NCBI GenBank assembly: GCA_003427395.1 | Contig: BFEA01000057.1 | Span: 3,890,005-3,913,505 of the forward strand | Source of the DNA: Chara braunii | Lineage: Eukaryota; Streptophyta; Charophyceae; Charales; Characeae | DNA length: 23,501 bases | Direction: 5' to 3' | Part shown: positions 9,015-18,100 of the stretch, in pieces | Numbering within the stretch: position 1 is the stretch's first letter | Layout: each line of letters starts with the position of its first letter | Notes under the pieces: model-generated | Database searches by the model: none | The model's input: the letters and a program-made list of their open reading frames with translations, nothing else | Told to the model about the DNA's origin: nothing | Position numbers and translations under genes: made by a program

Positions 9015-9469
9015 GAAAGTATCGGGAAAAGGCAGCGAAGGTAAAAGCTGGAAATTAAAATGAGGTATTAACCATCTACGGAAGGTAGTGGTCGCAGTCC
9101 TATTCTACCTGAGAACACGGAAGGACGGGACCGGGAAGGCCACCACCGCTAAGGACGCTGAGGGTATTCGGGAGTCGGGAAGGCAAAAAAGAGCCATCTT
9201 CGAGTAGAGAGTCGCCAACCCGGGATACCGCCTTAAAACTGAGGCACGACAGTGACAAAACGCCGAACCTCGGCAGCGAGCCTTCCAGCAGAGGAAAGGA
9301 AAGTTGCGCCCTGGTGAATAAGAAAACGTCAGATAAGCCGTCATGGCTGATATGAGACGGGAAAATATGGAAATAACAAAGATAAGGACCTTAGGACCTG
9401 GGAACTAGGGAAGCTCTGAACGACCGGCCATTTCGCAAAAAAAATTCCCATGTGCAGGGTTAGGAAAGG
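9015..9469. other. Spacer between gene D and gag
   Basis: 455 bp without a supported gene. A CAG ending at 9457, after GTG, lies 12 nt before the gag ATG and matches the GTGCAGGG word before gene B (6374-6381). I see no block of the A-D family here. Confidence 0.45.
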
Positions 9470-11272
9470 ATGGCGTCGGAAGAAGAGGCTGGGAACCTGC
9501 AAAGCAAGGGGAGTCAGGGTACAGAGAGGGGCGTGGAACGGAACGAAGGGTCAATAAGGGACCGCGCATCAGCAACTCCGGAGGGGACCAAGGAAGACGG
9601 GAAGGATCTCTCGACGGGGGAAAGTTCGGGAAAGGCCGGGGGAAGCAAACGAGGATTTCATGAGAATAAGGAAGGAAGGGACAAGGAAAGGACAAGCCCG
9701 CGAAACTCAGATGGGATCATAGCCAAGAAAGCGAAAGTCTCGGATGCCCGGCGTAAGTAGGCAGAAATAGAAAAGCGAACCGCAGAGTATAAGGCGAGAC
9801 TTGTTGAAGAAATGGTGGCTGGGAGCGAAAGAGACCTTCCAGGAGAGGAGCTACGAGAAGAGCGCAGGACTAGCCAGGGCGAAATCAGGCACGGAGGGAA
9901 GGATAGTAGCCATAGGGGGACACCTAGCAAGAAAGGGAAGGAAAAGGGGGACTCCCTGGTTGTAGAAGCGGAGAAAGCTACAAACCCACCTGCCATAGAC
10001 AGTGGTGCTAGCCGCTTGCCTGCCGCGCCAAAAATAATGAAGGGGTGCGACGGACTTTGGGGTTTGAGAGAAAGGGTATTAGGGTGGTTTGACTCGGAGG
10101 GAACAGCAACAACCGGAGAAAAGCGGAAGGATAGCAAGGAAGGAGAGGGGACTAGTACGGCTGGTGAAACGAGTAGTTCCGAGGGCGGGCTCAAGAAAAT
10201 AGTATCCACCCTCACCCGGGCATTGAACAAAAATCAGGGCTACCTCGCGGATGCCAAGAAGACGCTCACCTTTGATGGGGCGAACATCACTGAATTCCTG
10301 ATAGACTACGAGAGCCTAGCAGCCTTGTTGAAATGGAGTGAGGAAGAAAAGATGGACCACTTAGGGCAGCATGTGTCACTAAGCTTAGGGAGGGACATTA
10401 TGGCCATCGTCGCCGCCAGTAGATCTTGGAAAGAGACCCGAAATGAGATGATGAGGAAGTATCTAAAGGCGAAGAAAATGGCAATAGAAGCCGAATTGGC
10501 AGCCGTATAGAGGAAGAACTATGCGACTTACAACGACTTCCTGAGAGCGTTTACCCTAGTAGCGTTACGAATTCCCGGGGTAACGGACGGGATCATGAGC
10601 AAGTATTTCCTTAGACAGTTCTCCGAATTCGACAAGGATAAGATTTTGTCGGTCTATCAACAGACCAGCAAGTTTGAGTATACGAGGGACGTAGACTTCA
10701 GTACGGTAACAGACCTCGCGGAGAAGACGGTGGTAACCGAGACGTTAGCCTTGTTCAAGGAGGGAGAGGTCATAGACTTGACTGGAAAGACGAGAGACAA
10801 GGTGAAGAAGGGAATAGAAGGTCTGCACGAACGGGTGCACGGAGTCGATAATAAGATAGAAAGAGTGGAAAATGCACTATTGGTAATGCAGGCGCAAGTT
10901 TCCCGCCCCGCCCTCCCGCCCCAAGAGGCCGTAGTTCCGGCAGCAGTAGCCAACCGAGGATACGACAGAAAAGATCCGGCCAATGAGCAGTGCCGATATT
11001 GCACAATGATCAGTCACTTTGTGCGGACGTGCCCAAGACTCAACCATGATATTATGAGACAGAGATGCAGCAGGTCCCTTGAAGGCAAAATTTTCGGGCC
11101 CCAGGGGGAGCGAATAAACTGGAATTCGCCAGGCGGGATGCGGCGTGCCGTCATCTTCCTGAGTAACCTGGATATAGCCGTCGTAGAAGCCGAGCAGGTA
11201 GCCGACATTGTTTGGGACCAGCAGCGGGGGCGTGGAGCACAAGTCAATTTCATCCTAGAAGGTAATGGATAA
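9470..11272 (+). pseudogene. gag: gag: capsid and zinc-knuckle region, with internal stops
   Basis: Structural polyprotein that forms the particle and packages RNA. It starts MASEEE with A at -3 and G at +4. The first 190 or so codons are charged and low complexity (G, S, E, K, R). A helical capsid-like region spans roughly 10259-10780 (LTFDGANITEFLIDYE, WSEEEKMDHL, RNEMMRKYLKAKKM). A zinc knuckle C-x2-C-x4-H-x4-C lies near 10990-11031 (CRYC, then SHFVRTC). All parts share one frame, but TAG at 9758 and 10508 and TAA at 11270 interrupt it. The first two are clearly lesions, because protein-like sequence continues at once in frame. The last could be a natural Gag end, but more in-frame sequence follows. 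A VIDLT motif lies at 10769-10783. Confidence 0.85.
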
Positions 11273-11704
11273 GACAGGGTGAACATCACCACGCGGCGGG
11301 CAGGGGCGGAAAATAAACTTATCCGAGATACGGTAATGGAGGAGGTCGCGAGAACCAGCGCAAATCAAGGCGAGCCCAAGACCAGGGAGCCGAAGAAAGT
11401 TTACGGGAAAGCTAGGGAGGAAGAACCGATAGACAAAGTCACGGCCGCAAAGAAGAAGTTCAGGTACCAAATTTCGATCTTGACCATGCCAGAAATCGAC
11501 GACACCCTGAGCAGATTGCTTAAAGGACTCAGGCAATTGCTAACACGCAGACGCGTAGAGGTAGAAGAGACTCCGGAACCACAGGAACAGGGAACGGAGG
11601 AGGCTGGGGCACCGCAAGGGGTCGCCAACCTCCAGAGGATTCCAGGGGATCTGGAAGACCCAGAAGAGGCCTTTGCGGACATCCGCTTAAGCCTACCTGA
11701 CTGA
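11273..11704 (+). pseudogene. gag-protease linker segment
   Basis: In the same frame as gag and protease, ending in TGA at 11702. It is a charged region (AREEEPIDKV, PEPQEQGTEE) with one hydrophobic helix-like part (ISILTMPEIDDTLSRLL). No known domain is visible. It probably belonged to one Gag-Pol polyprotein. Either bounding stop could instead mark a natural Gag/Pol boundary read through in the active element; this copy cannot show which. Confidence 0.6.
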
Positions 11705-12217
11705 GAAGGCAGCGAGGTTATGAGGGCACCTCCCGGAACGAAGCTCAGCTTCCATGCACTACCTGTAGGAAAGTTGAAAGTCCAGATCGGGGCTCATCAC
11801 ACAAACGCATTAGTGGACGGAGGTGCGGAAATTACCCTCATACGACGAGACTTCACAACAATTACGGGTTGTACGATAAACAAGGAAGTGACAGGGAGTA
11901 TCCGGGGAGCCGGTGGGGAAATTCCCTTTGCAGGGTGCATCACGAAATGCGCAGTTAAGGCAGGAATCAGGGAGTCGATCTGGTCATTTCAGCGGATGAC
12001 CGTGATGGAAGAAATGGACCACGACATAATCCCTGGGAGACCATGGTGCGCCAACGTAGAAATCATAAGCATGCACCTGCACGATGGCACGTACATGGTA
12101 GATATAGAGGACCCCGTGACCGGCCGGGGAGAGCTCCTCCGACTCCTTGGGACCGGAGGGGACCCTCCGAAGGGGAAGTTGGCAACTTGGTCACCAACGT
12201 TCGAAGATAGTGCGTGA
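11705..12217 (+). pseudogene. Retropepsin-like aspartic protease
   Basis: Matures the Gag-Pol polyprotein. The active-site segment reads ALVDGGAEITLI, followed by a flap-like IRGAGGEIPFAGC and the C-terminal hydrophobic-Gly-Arg motif as DHDIIPGRPW. Retropepsins normally have D-[ST]-G and often I-L-G-R. Here the residue after Asp is Gly, and Pro sits before GR. The segment is about 165 codons in frame with gag, and TGA at 12215 separates it from the connector. The odd DGG may be a lesion or a trait of this clade. The domain order before RT supports the call. Confidence 0.8.
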
Positions 12218-12660
12218 AAAGAAGCATTCGCCCGGATGGAAGGTATGAGAGAAAGAGTGGAAATCATGATTGAGGAAGCCTTTAGCAAAAAGGAATGGAT
12301 CAAGATGGGTCTGCCTCTGAAGAAAAAGAGGCAAGAAGACGAGGTCCTAGGGATCATGGTGGCAGAGAAGGAGCCGGAAGTTGAACTCGGGGCCAGCCTG
12401 CCCAAGGCGAAGGAGGGTCGGAAGGAAACGTCGGGGGTAACGCTCGAAATCCCGGACCTGTTACAACTCGTTAAAGCTATCAAGTACCACAAAGTAGAGG
12501 TGGACCTGACAGCGCTTGCCAAATTCGAGGATAAGGTCTGAAAGGGCTACTGTTTGAACGGGAAGATAGTCAGTATTCAACCCCGCGTCGCGGAAGCAGC
12601 AAGGCCAATTCCGACCGTTCATTTTTTAGACGAACGATCCCAGAAGGAAGTGTTCAAAAG
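12218..12660 (+). pseudogene. Protease-RT connector
   Basis: In frame with the protease to about 12655, with a TGA at 12539. It holds a charged segment and IPDLLQLVKAIKYHKVEVDL, a style seen before RT in Ty3-type polyproteins. Just after 12650, in the word TTCAAAAG, reading passes to the next frame and continues into RT, which fits a 1-nt loss in an A run. A programmed frameshift is less likely because the position lies inside pol. Confidence 0.55.
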
Positions 12661-14002
12661 TACAAGCCAGTAGGGAAGAAAGCCAAGCCGGTCTCGATTC
12701 TAGTGGAGACATCAAAGGAGGAGGCCATGGAAAAAGAGGAAGAAATTTTGCGGGTAATAAGGGAGAGACGAGCAGCGGAAGGGCATCAGATACCCGATCA
12801 GGTAGCAGACACCATGAAAATAGGGGTAGATGGGTTCCTGACGGCGGAAGAGACCCAACTGATAAGGAAAGCATGGCAGGAGTTTCATTTAGCTTTTGCT
12901 TTCAATGACCACCAGAAAGGTCGGTTGGACGCAAAGCTAATTTCCCCCGTTAGGATCCACACAGTGGAACATAAGTGCTGGAACGACAAAGGGTCTGCCT
13001 ACGAGTTCGGAATGGCAGCAGAGGTCACCGAACTGCTCAGAGCTAAGATAGATTCGTTCGTGGCCGAACCCACCGCATCCCCCTACGCGAACAAGTGGTT
13101 TGTTTTTCGGAAGCCCAACAAGACGCTCAGGTGGATCCATAATTTCCAGAAGTTGAATGCGGTAACAATCTAGGATGCACGATCGTTTCCACAGGCCGAT
13201 CTGCTGGCAGAATCTCACGCTGGCCGGAGCATTTACTCCTTGATAGATTTATATTCAGGATATGACCAACTGCCGCTCGATGCCAGGGATAGACCATACA
13301 CCGCCATGCACACCCCTGTAGGGCAGCTGCAAATGCAAGTGACCCCTATGGGTTTTACAAACGCTGTGGCAGAAGCACAAAGGAGGATGCTTGCGGTAGC
13401 TGGGGACATGTTCCCGAAAAAATGCGAGCCGTATGTAGACGACAATCCCATAAAAGGCGCGCAGAACAAAGACGAGACGGAGGTCCAGCCGGGGGTTCGA
13501 AAGTTCGTCTGGGATCACCTACAGGATATCAAGGACCTACTCCAGCGGTTCCAGGTATATAACATCACCGCAAGCGGATCAAAGAGCATCTTGGCGGTCC
13601 CAGACTTGACCATACAAGGGTTTCGCTGTGGGGCCTATGGGAGGAAGCCGGACCCGACAAAGACGGACAAGATCTCTCAATGGCCAACACCCTTGCGCAC
13701 CACAACGGAAGTACGAACCTTCCTAGGGATGGTTGGATTCTGGAGGATCTTTATCAAAGGTTTTGCCAAAATAGCCAAGCCCATCCGTGTGATGATTAGG
13801 AATGGAGGAACTATGGAATGGACCGAGGATAGGGAAGCAACGGTTCAGACCCTCAAAGACATCCTGTCCTCCGATCAAGTCACCTTGGCAACGCCCTGCT
13901 TCAACGACAAGATGGGACGACCCTTTATCCTGGAAAACGATGGAGGACCATTGGCGGTAGGAGGAGTCCTGATACAAAGGAGCGAGGAGGGCAGAGAAAG
14001 GC
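12661..14002 (+). pseudogene. Reverse transcriptase
   Basis: Copies the RNA genome to DNA. In order: an N-terminal region with SPYANKWFVFRKPNK and LRWIHNFQKLNAVTI; motif A in SLIDLYSGYDQLPL (Asp at about 13246); VTPMGFTNAVAEAQRRM; the catalytic YVDD at 13432-13443 followed by NPIKG; then ASGSKSILAVPDLTIQGFRCG and the connection region with FLGMVGFWRIFIKGFAKIAKP. The catalytic aspartates are kept. A TAG at 13171 interrupts the domain just after NAVTI. The start of RNase H (FILENDGGPLAVGGVLIQ) follows in this frame, which is lost by a 1-nt shift near 14000. YVDD with NPIKG differs from the common Y/F-LDD-I-LIFS of many plant Ty3 elements. Confidence 0.93.
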
Positions 14003-14302
14003 TTTATCAGATTCGAGAGTAGGACCCTGAATTCTGCAGAACGGCGATACTCCCAGTTCAAGAAAGAGGTCTTAGCCATCCTACATTGCCTTAAGACCTT
14101 TCAGGCATACCTATTCGGAAGACGGTTTATCCCGAGAATCGATCCGACCAATGTCGCCGGGGCATTAAAGAACTATAAGCCTATAGACCCGACCGTTGGG
14201 AGATGGATAGGCTTTATCTGGCAGTTCGACTACAAGGTCGAGCGAATTGCGGGGCTCCGAAACAGGGCAGGCGGGCTAAGTCGGGTCTGCATCACACCAT
14301 AG
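14003..14302 (+). pseudogene. RNase H domain, remainder
   Basis: Degrades RNA in the RNA/DNA hybrid. After the frameshift the frame reads FESRTLNSAERRYS, then FKKEVLAILHCL (the conserved Glu), then IDPTNVAGALKN and WQFDYKVERIAGLRNRAGGLSR. The usual end of this domain is N-x-x-AD-x-LSR. Here the Asp position is Gly (AGG), so one expected catalytic acid is missing. The first catalytic Asp lies in FILENDGG upstream of the shift. A TAG at 14300 separates it from the integrase in the same frame. Confidence 0.88.
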
Positions 14303-15945
14303 GGAATAGAGGATGTGGAAGCAAATGACGCCTTCCTAGAATACGAAGGAGGAACCCTCGTCGCAGATAATGAGATGATGAGCCTCGCTTGCATACCAGG
14401 ACAGTTGGTGATTCAGACCCTGGAAAAAGGGGCGCCTACTGTAGTTGCGGAACTTAGGGAAGGGTCAGTCACCATGACAAGACGTAAGGAGGAAAAGGAT
14501 TCGTGGGGGGCAACAGTGGGGCCGAAAAAGGAATTGATGGCGATGGGCGTTGAAGGGGGTCGGGACGCCGTAATGGGCCTAGTAGAATCTTGGACACGAA
14601 GTGAGCTGCGTTATCTAGTGAGTCAGGCTCAAAAAAAGCACGATACGAATCTGGAGGGACAAAATTCTTCCTCGTACAGATGTATGATGGTATCTTTAGA
14701 GATCGGTCTGTTACTTGTAGGTAACAAACAGCCTACGGAAGTCAGCCTCAAGGCAAGGGAGGAAGCTGAGAGGTATGTCTTGAGGAACGACCACCTGTTC
14801 AAGAGGGAAGAAGGAATGACACCTAGGCGAGTTGTGTGCGGAAGGTCTAGGCAGTTGGACGTAATTCAGGCAATGCATGATGGACTAGCCGGAGGGCATC
14901 GGTCATCGAAAGGGACCCTTGCAAAAATTGCGCCGCTTTACTTCTGGCCAGGCATGGGGGTTATGGTGGCTACGTACTGTCAAACGTGTCTGATATGTCA
15001 AGAAAGGAGTTCCGCGCGGGACATCTGATCCATCTTGACCTCGCAGTCATGCACGTATCGACAGACGGATACAGGTATATCTTGGATGCAAAAGACAACC
15101 TCAGTGGTTACGTAGAGGCAGTGGCGCTTAAAAGAAAGACGGGGAAGGGAGTGGCCGACTGGATAGAAGACTTCTACCTAAGACACCCCTTCATTCGAAG
15201 GTTCATAACGGATAATGGGACGGAGTTCGTAAACTACGAAGTGTTAAGCAGGCTTAAGATGCTGTGTGTACCTATCAAGATCATCGAGCCATATCATTCT
15301 GAGGCCAATGCACCTGTAGAAAAGGGGCACCGGACCTTGAAAAACACAATTGCTAAGTTGGCAGCAGATGACCTCAGGAACTGGCCTCGGTACCTTAAGC
15401 AGGCGATCTTCTTAGAGAACATGATGCCGAAAAGGACGACGGGATGCATTCCGGTAGAACTCTGGTATGGAAGGGAGATTGATTTCCCGGTGGAACCATT
15501 GGTACCCACCTGGAACAGGCTAGATGACAATCCGCATATGTCTACGGAGGAACTAATCACCGCACGATGCCAACAGGTCCTTAGAAATGAGGAAGCCTTG
15601 GAGGATGTTGTTAAGCGTGTGATGGATAGCCGAATGAGGGACAAAGCAAGGTGGGACCAGGTCAAAAACATCCGGAAGGAGCTGCTCCAGGTGGGGGAAA
15701 TAGTACTAGTTAGGAACTCGGATCTTGAAAGCATGTGGTCTGGGCAGCTGGGAAGAAGGTTCAAAGGCCCCTACCGGGTCGCTAAGTGGGTGGGGCTGAA
15801 TACCTTTGAACTTGAGGATCTTGATGGTACTGGGTTAAAAGGGTCATTCCCGGGACAAAGGTTGGTCAGGTTTCTGAGTCGGGACCCGATGGAGCAATGG
15901 TTGCAAGAAGCTCAGGACAAGGAAGCAGGGCAATTGACAACTTGA
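14303..15945 (+). pseudogene. Integrase: HHCC finger, D,D35E core, GPY module
   Basis: Inserts the cDNA into the host genome. The finger (about 14873-15004) has MHDGLAGGH and a C-x2-C in CLIC. The frame then shifts, and the core continues in the next frame from about 15020 with what looks like a loss of roughly 20 residues at the junction. The core has Asp in HLDLAVM (15037), Asp in TDNGTEF (15211) and Glu in APVEKGH (15319). There are 57 residues between the Asps and exactly 35 between the second Asp and Glu. The C-terminus has GRRFKGPYRV and then FPGQRLVRF, the GPY/F module. No chromodomain follows; TGA at 15943 ends it. Confidence 0.93.
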
Positions 15946-16275
15946 AAAGGCAGGCAGCTGGACCGTAATCATGCACCGTCCTTCTGCGGAAGTGATCATG
16001 ACTGCAGGAGTTGTTTGTTTTGTGTCTTCTTCTTTTGGGGGGCATGGGGTGGCTGCTTGGGTTGAACACGGATAGGGTCGGGAGCTCTGCGGCAATGTAT
16101 CATAGTTTTTGTGGGGTAATGGTGAGAGTGTCTATATGGGGTATCTATGTGTTGGGGCAATGTGTCATAGTTTTTGTGGGATAATGGCAGCATCCGCCTA
16201 CGATGTCACTTTGAGAGGGCTACCAATCACACGGGATTGAGCGAGGGTTCTGGGGAGTAAGCCTGCAAATTCGCA
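15946..16275. other. Spacer between integrase and ORF E, with 32-bp direct repeats
   Basis: No supported gene. A 32-bp sequence, GGCAATGT-CATAGTTTTTGTGG-type, lies at 16091-16122 and again at 16156-16187 (65-bp step) with only a few differences. GTGTCTATATGGGG and GTATCTATGTG words lie between. The T- and G-rich character contrasts with the purine-rich coding DNA. Confidence 0.7.
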
Positions 16276-17013
16276 ATGAGAATGAGAGGGAATGTGTGTG
16301 TATGGGGGCTGCTGTGTTTTTGTTATGTATGCACAGGACCAGGGACAAAGAAAGTCGCAAGAAAGACAAAAATGAAATTCGGGAACGAGAATGACAGCAA
16401 CTTCATCAACAGGCCCAGCGAGCAACAAGGGGCAAGACCAACGGGGGAGCCAAACACCAAGAAGAGAAAACTGTACGTGGGGTTCGACTTTAACTTGGTT
16501 GTAGGAAGGGGAGGAAGAAAGCAGGGAACCAGGGGGCCCTCACCCCTTAGAGAAGGGGAAGGGATATATGTCTCCTTTGGGAGTGAGAGCAGTGAGGGGG
16601 AGAATACGAGCCCAGGGAAAAGGCAGAAATCGAACGAGGAAGAACCCAACGAGGTCATAGACCTCAGTAGTGGGGAGGAGGCCGAAGAAGTCACGAGGCC
16701 AACGGAAGAAGTACGGGCGAGGGATGAGGATCCAGAGGACGAGAATGATAAATGGATAAGAGAGTTTGGGCCAACCTGTAGCCACTGGTTTGACCGGTGG
16801 ACTAGTATCATGCGGTACGATTGGGCAACGAAAGTACAAGAAAAGTTGAGGAGGGGGGAAGACATAACACCAACAACCTTCTTCACGGAAGGGGCTCTTG
16901 TGGACTTACAAAGGACGAAGGGGAGGATTCAAAGGGAGGTGGATTCTCGGGCAAGGGAGGCCCAACACAAGGCGACTAAGCAACAAGGGGACAATGGACG
17001 TAACAAGGAATAG
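16276..17013 (+). CDS. ORF E: nuclear-type accessory protein with SIM-like motif
   Basis: Unrecognised protein of up to 245 aa downstream of integrase, the slot where env-like or other extra ORFs occur in some retroelements. It has no transmembrane envelope features. If the splice site at 16336 is used, the start would be the ATG at 16372 (MKFGNEN, 213 aa), and the hydrophobic first 20 residues would be lost. It shows basic clusters suited to nuclear import (KKVARKTK residues 25-31, TKKRKL 61-66, GKRQKS 114-119), a Ser/Glu-rich stretch (101-123), and VIDLSSGEE (127-135), which fits a SUMO-interacting motif with following Ser and acidic residues. The C-terminal part (about 156-235) has WIREFGPTCSHWFDRW and a long charged helix. 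The frame is intact. Nuclear action is inferred. Confidence 0.65.
   Translation: MRMRGNVCVWGLLCFCYVCTGPGTKKVARKTKMKFGNENDSNFINRPSEQQGARPTGEPNTKKRKLYVGFDFNLVVGRGGRKQGTRGPSPLREGEGIYVSFGSESSEGENTSPGKRQKSNEEEPNEVIDLSSGEEAEEVTRPTEEVRARDEDPEDENDKWIREFGPTCSHWFDRWTSIMRYDWATKVQEKLRRGEDITPTTFFTEGALVDLQRTKGRIQREVDSRAREAQHKATKQQGDNGRNKE
16316..16337 (+). promoter_or_regulatory. Candidate splice acceptor before ORF E
   Basis: A T-rich run (TGTTTTTGTTATG) precedes GCACAG, with the cut after 16336. It is the best acceptor-like site in the element, placed where a subgenomic mRNA for ORF E would need one. The first ATG in frame after it is 16372. Confidence 0.35.
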
Positions 17014-17072
17014 CCATAAAAAGGGGAGGACGGGTACCTGGGGTAGACAAAACTGAGATGTTGATTTTTGCA

Positions 17073-17500
17073 TTTGAATTACTAGAAATAAACTACAACG
17101 GGACAACTTTCTATTCTAGAAATGACTAAGAACTGGATAGCTAGTGCTACTTTGTATAAGTACTTGCTGCTTCAGAAGGACTTGAGGATCGATGAGCTTG
17201 AGGCTAGAGCTGTGAAAGGCCGACTTTATTCAAGGAAAGCAAAAGGAAAGGGGATACTTAAATGAGTCAAGATTGTGAAACTGTTCTTTGAATTTATAGA
17301 AGAAAACTACAACACACTGCTCTTTGGACTGACAAGCGAATCAGGACTGAGTAGCTAGTGCCACTTCGCATGAGTACTTGCTCCTTTGGAAAATTTGAGG
17401 ATCAATGAGGCTGAGATGGGATGGGCGACTCTGTTTTGGGAAAGCAAAAAGTGGAAGGATTGCCAGGATTGAGAAAAGTTATCACAAAAATGTTTTGTAA
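17073..17500 (+). repeat. Two diverged tandem copies, about 214 bp
   Basis: The segment from 17073 (TTTGAATT, ACTACAAC, TAGCTAGTGC, GTACTTGCT, TTGAGGATC, GAAAGCAAAA) is repeated from 17287 with the same words in the same order. The copies are well diverged. There is no ORF. Confidence 0.8.
17087..17092 (+). terminator. AATAAA, possible poly(A) signal
   Basis: An AATAAA hexamer 74 bp after the ORF E stop. The true element poly(A) site should be in the 3' LTR, which also has AATAAA at 20783, 22474 and 23041. Single hexamers are common by chance. Confidence 0.2.
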
Positions 17501-17919
17501 AAATGTGCGATTGACTTTCGGATAGACTAGTTATGACATGAGTCTTTGTGAGAGGTTAGGGGACTTATGGGCAAAGAGGCGTGAGGGATCCTCTTCCCTA
17601 GGAGCCTAATCCAACCAATCACAGACAAGTCTAGAACAAGAAGAGGCATGAGAGGTCAGAAAGAGAGAAAACAGTGATGATGCACACTCCCTTCGCTATG
17701 GTTGAACGACCGGGTGGGCTAGTGCTGCTTGGGGCTGCGAGCCTCAACTTGAGCACTAGACGCTAAGTCGGATGTATGCATGGATAAATGAATGTTGTCA
17801 ACAAAGGACAAAGAAAAAGGCATGCATAAAAACCCAAGAAGATGGCCACCTTCTAACCCCCAAGACAGAGATGGGATCCATGTCCTCGAGGCCCACCTCC
17901 TCGGGCGCTAACACTAGAA
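17501..17919. other. Non-coding 3' tract
   Basis: About 420 bp in which I see neither a gene nor a clear repeat. Confidence 0.4.
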
Positions 17920-18100
17920 TGGAATAGGACGGCCCTGACAAGGCCGACCGATTGGAATGGATAAGAATGGCCCCAACCAGGCTGTTCGAATTGAAAATGG
18001 AAAGGAATGGCCCTAACCAGGCTGTTCAATTTGAGATTGGAAAAAAACGACCCTAACCAGGTTGTTCAGAAATAGCCCCTGACAAGGGTCATTTCTTTTG
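17920..18100 (+). repeat. 40-bp tandem repeat, 4-5 degenerate copies
   Basis: GGCCCTGACAAGG/CCCTAACCAGG cores occur near 17931, 17971, 18011, 18051 and 18075, at about 40-bp steps for the first four. Between them are GCTGTTC-AATTG and AATGG words. The copies decay toward both ends. Confidence 0.85.

Noticed and set aside
9470-12541. Alternative genetic code that reads stops as sense
   Set aside because: TAG, TAA and TGA all interrupt the frame and frameshifts also occur; decay by C-to-T change explains it better.
12640-12665. Programmed ribosomal frameshift in TTCAAAAG
   Set aside because: It lies inside pol between protease and RT, not at a gag/pol boundary, and this copy has many other lesions; a 1-nt loss is simpler.
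16276-17013. ORF E as an envelope protein
   Set aside because: No signal peptide plus transmembrane pair, few cysteines, highly charged with nuclear-type basic clusters; the hydrophobic N-terminal part overlaps the splice-acceptor-like tract.
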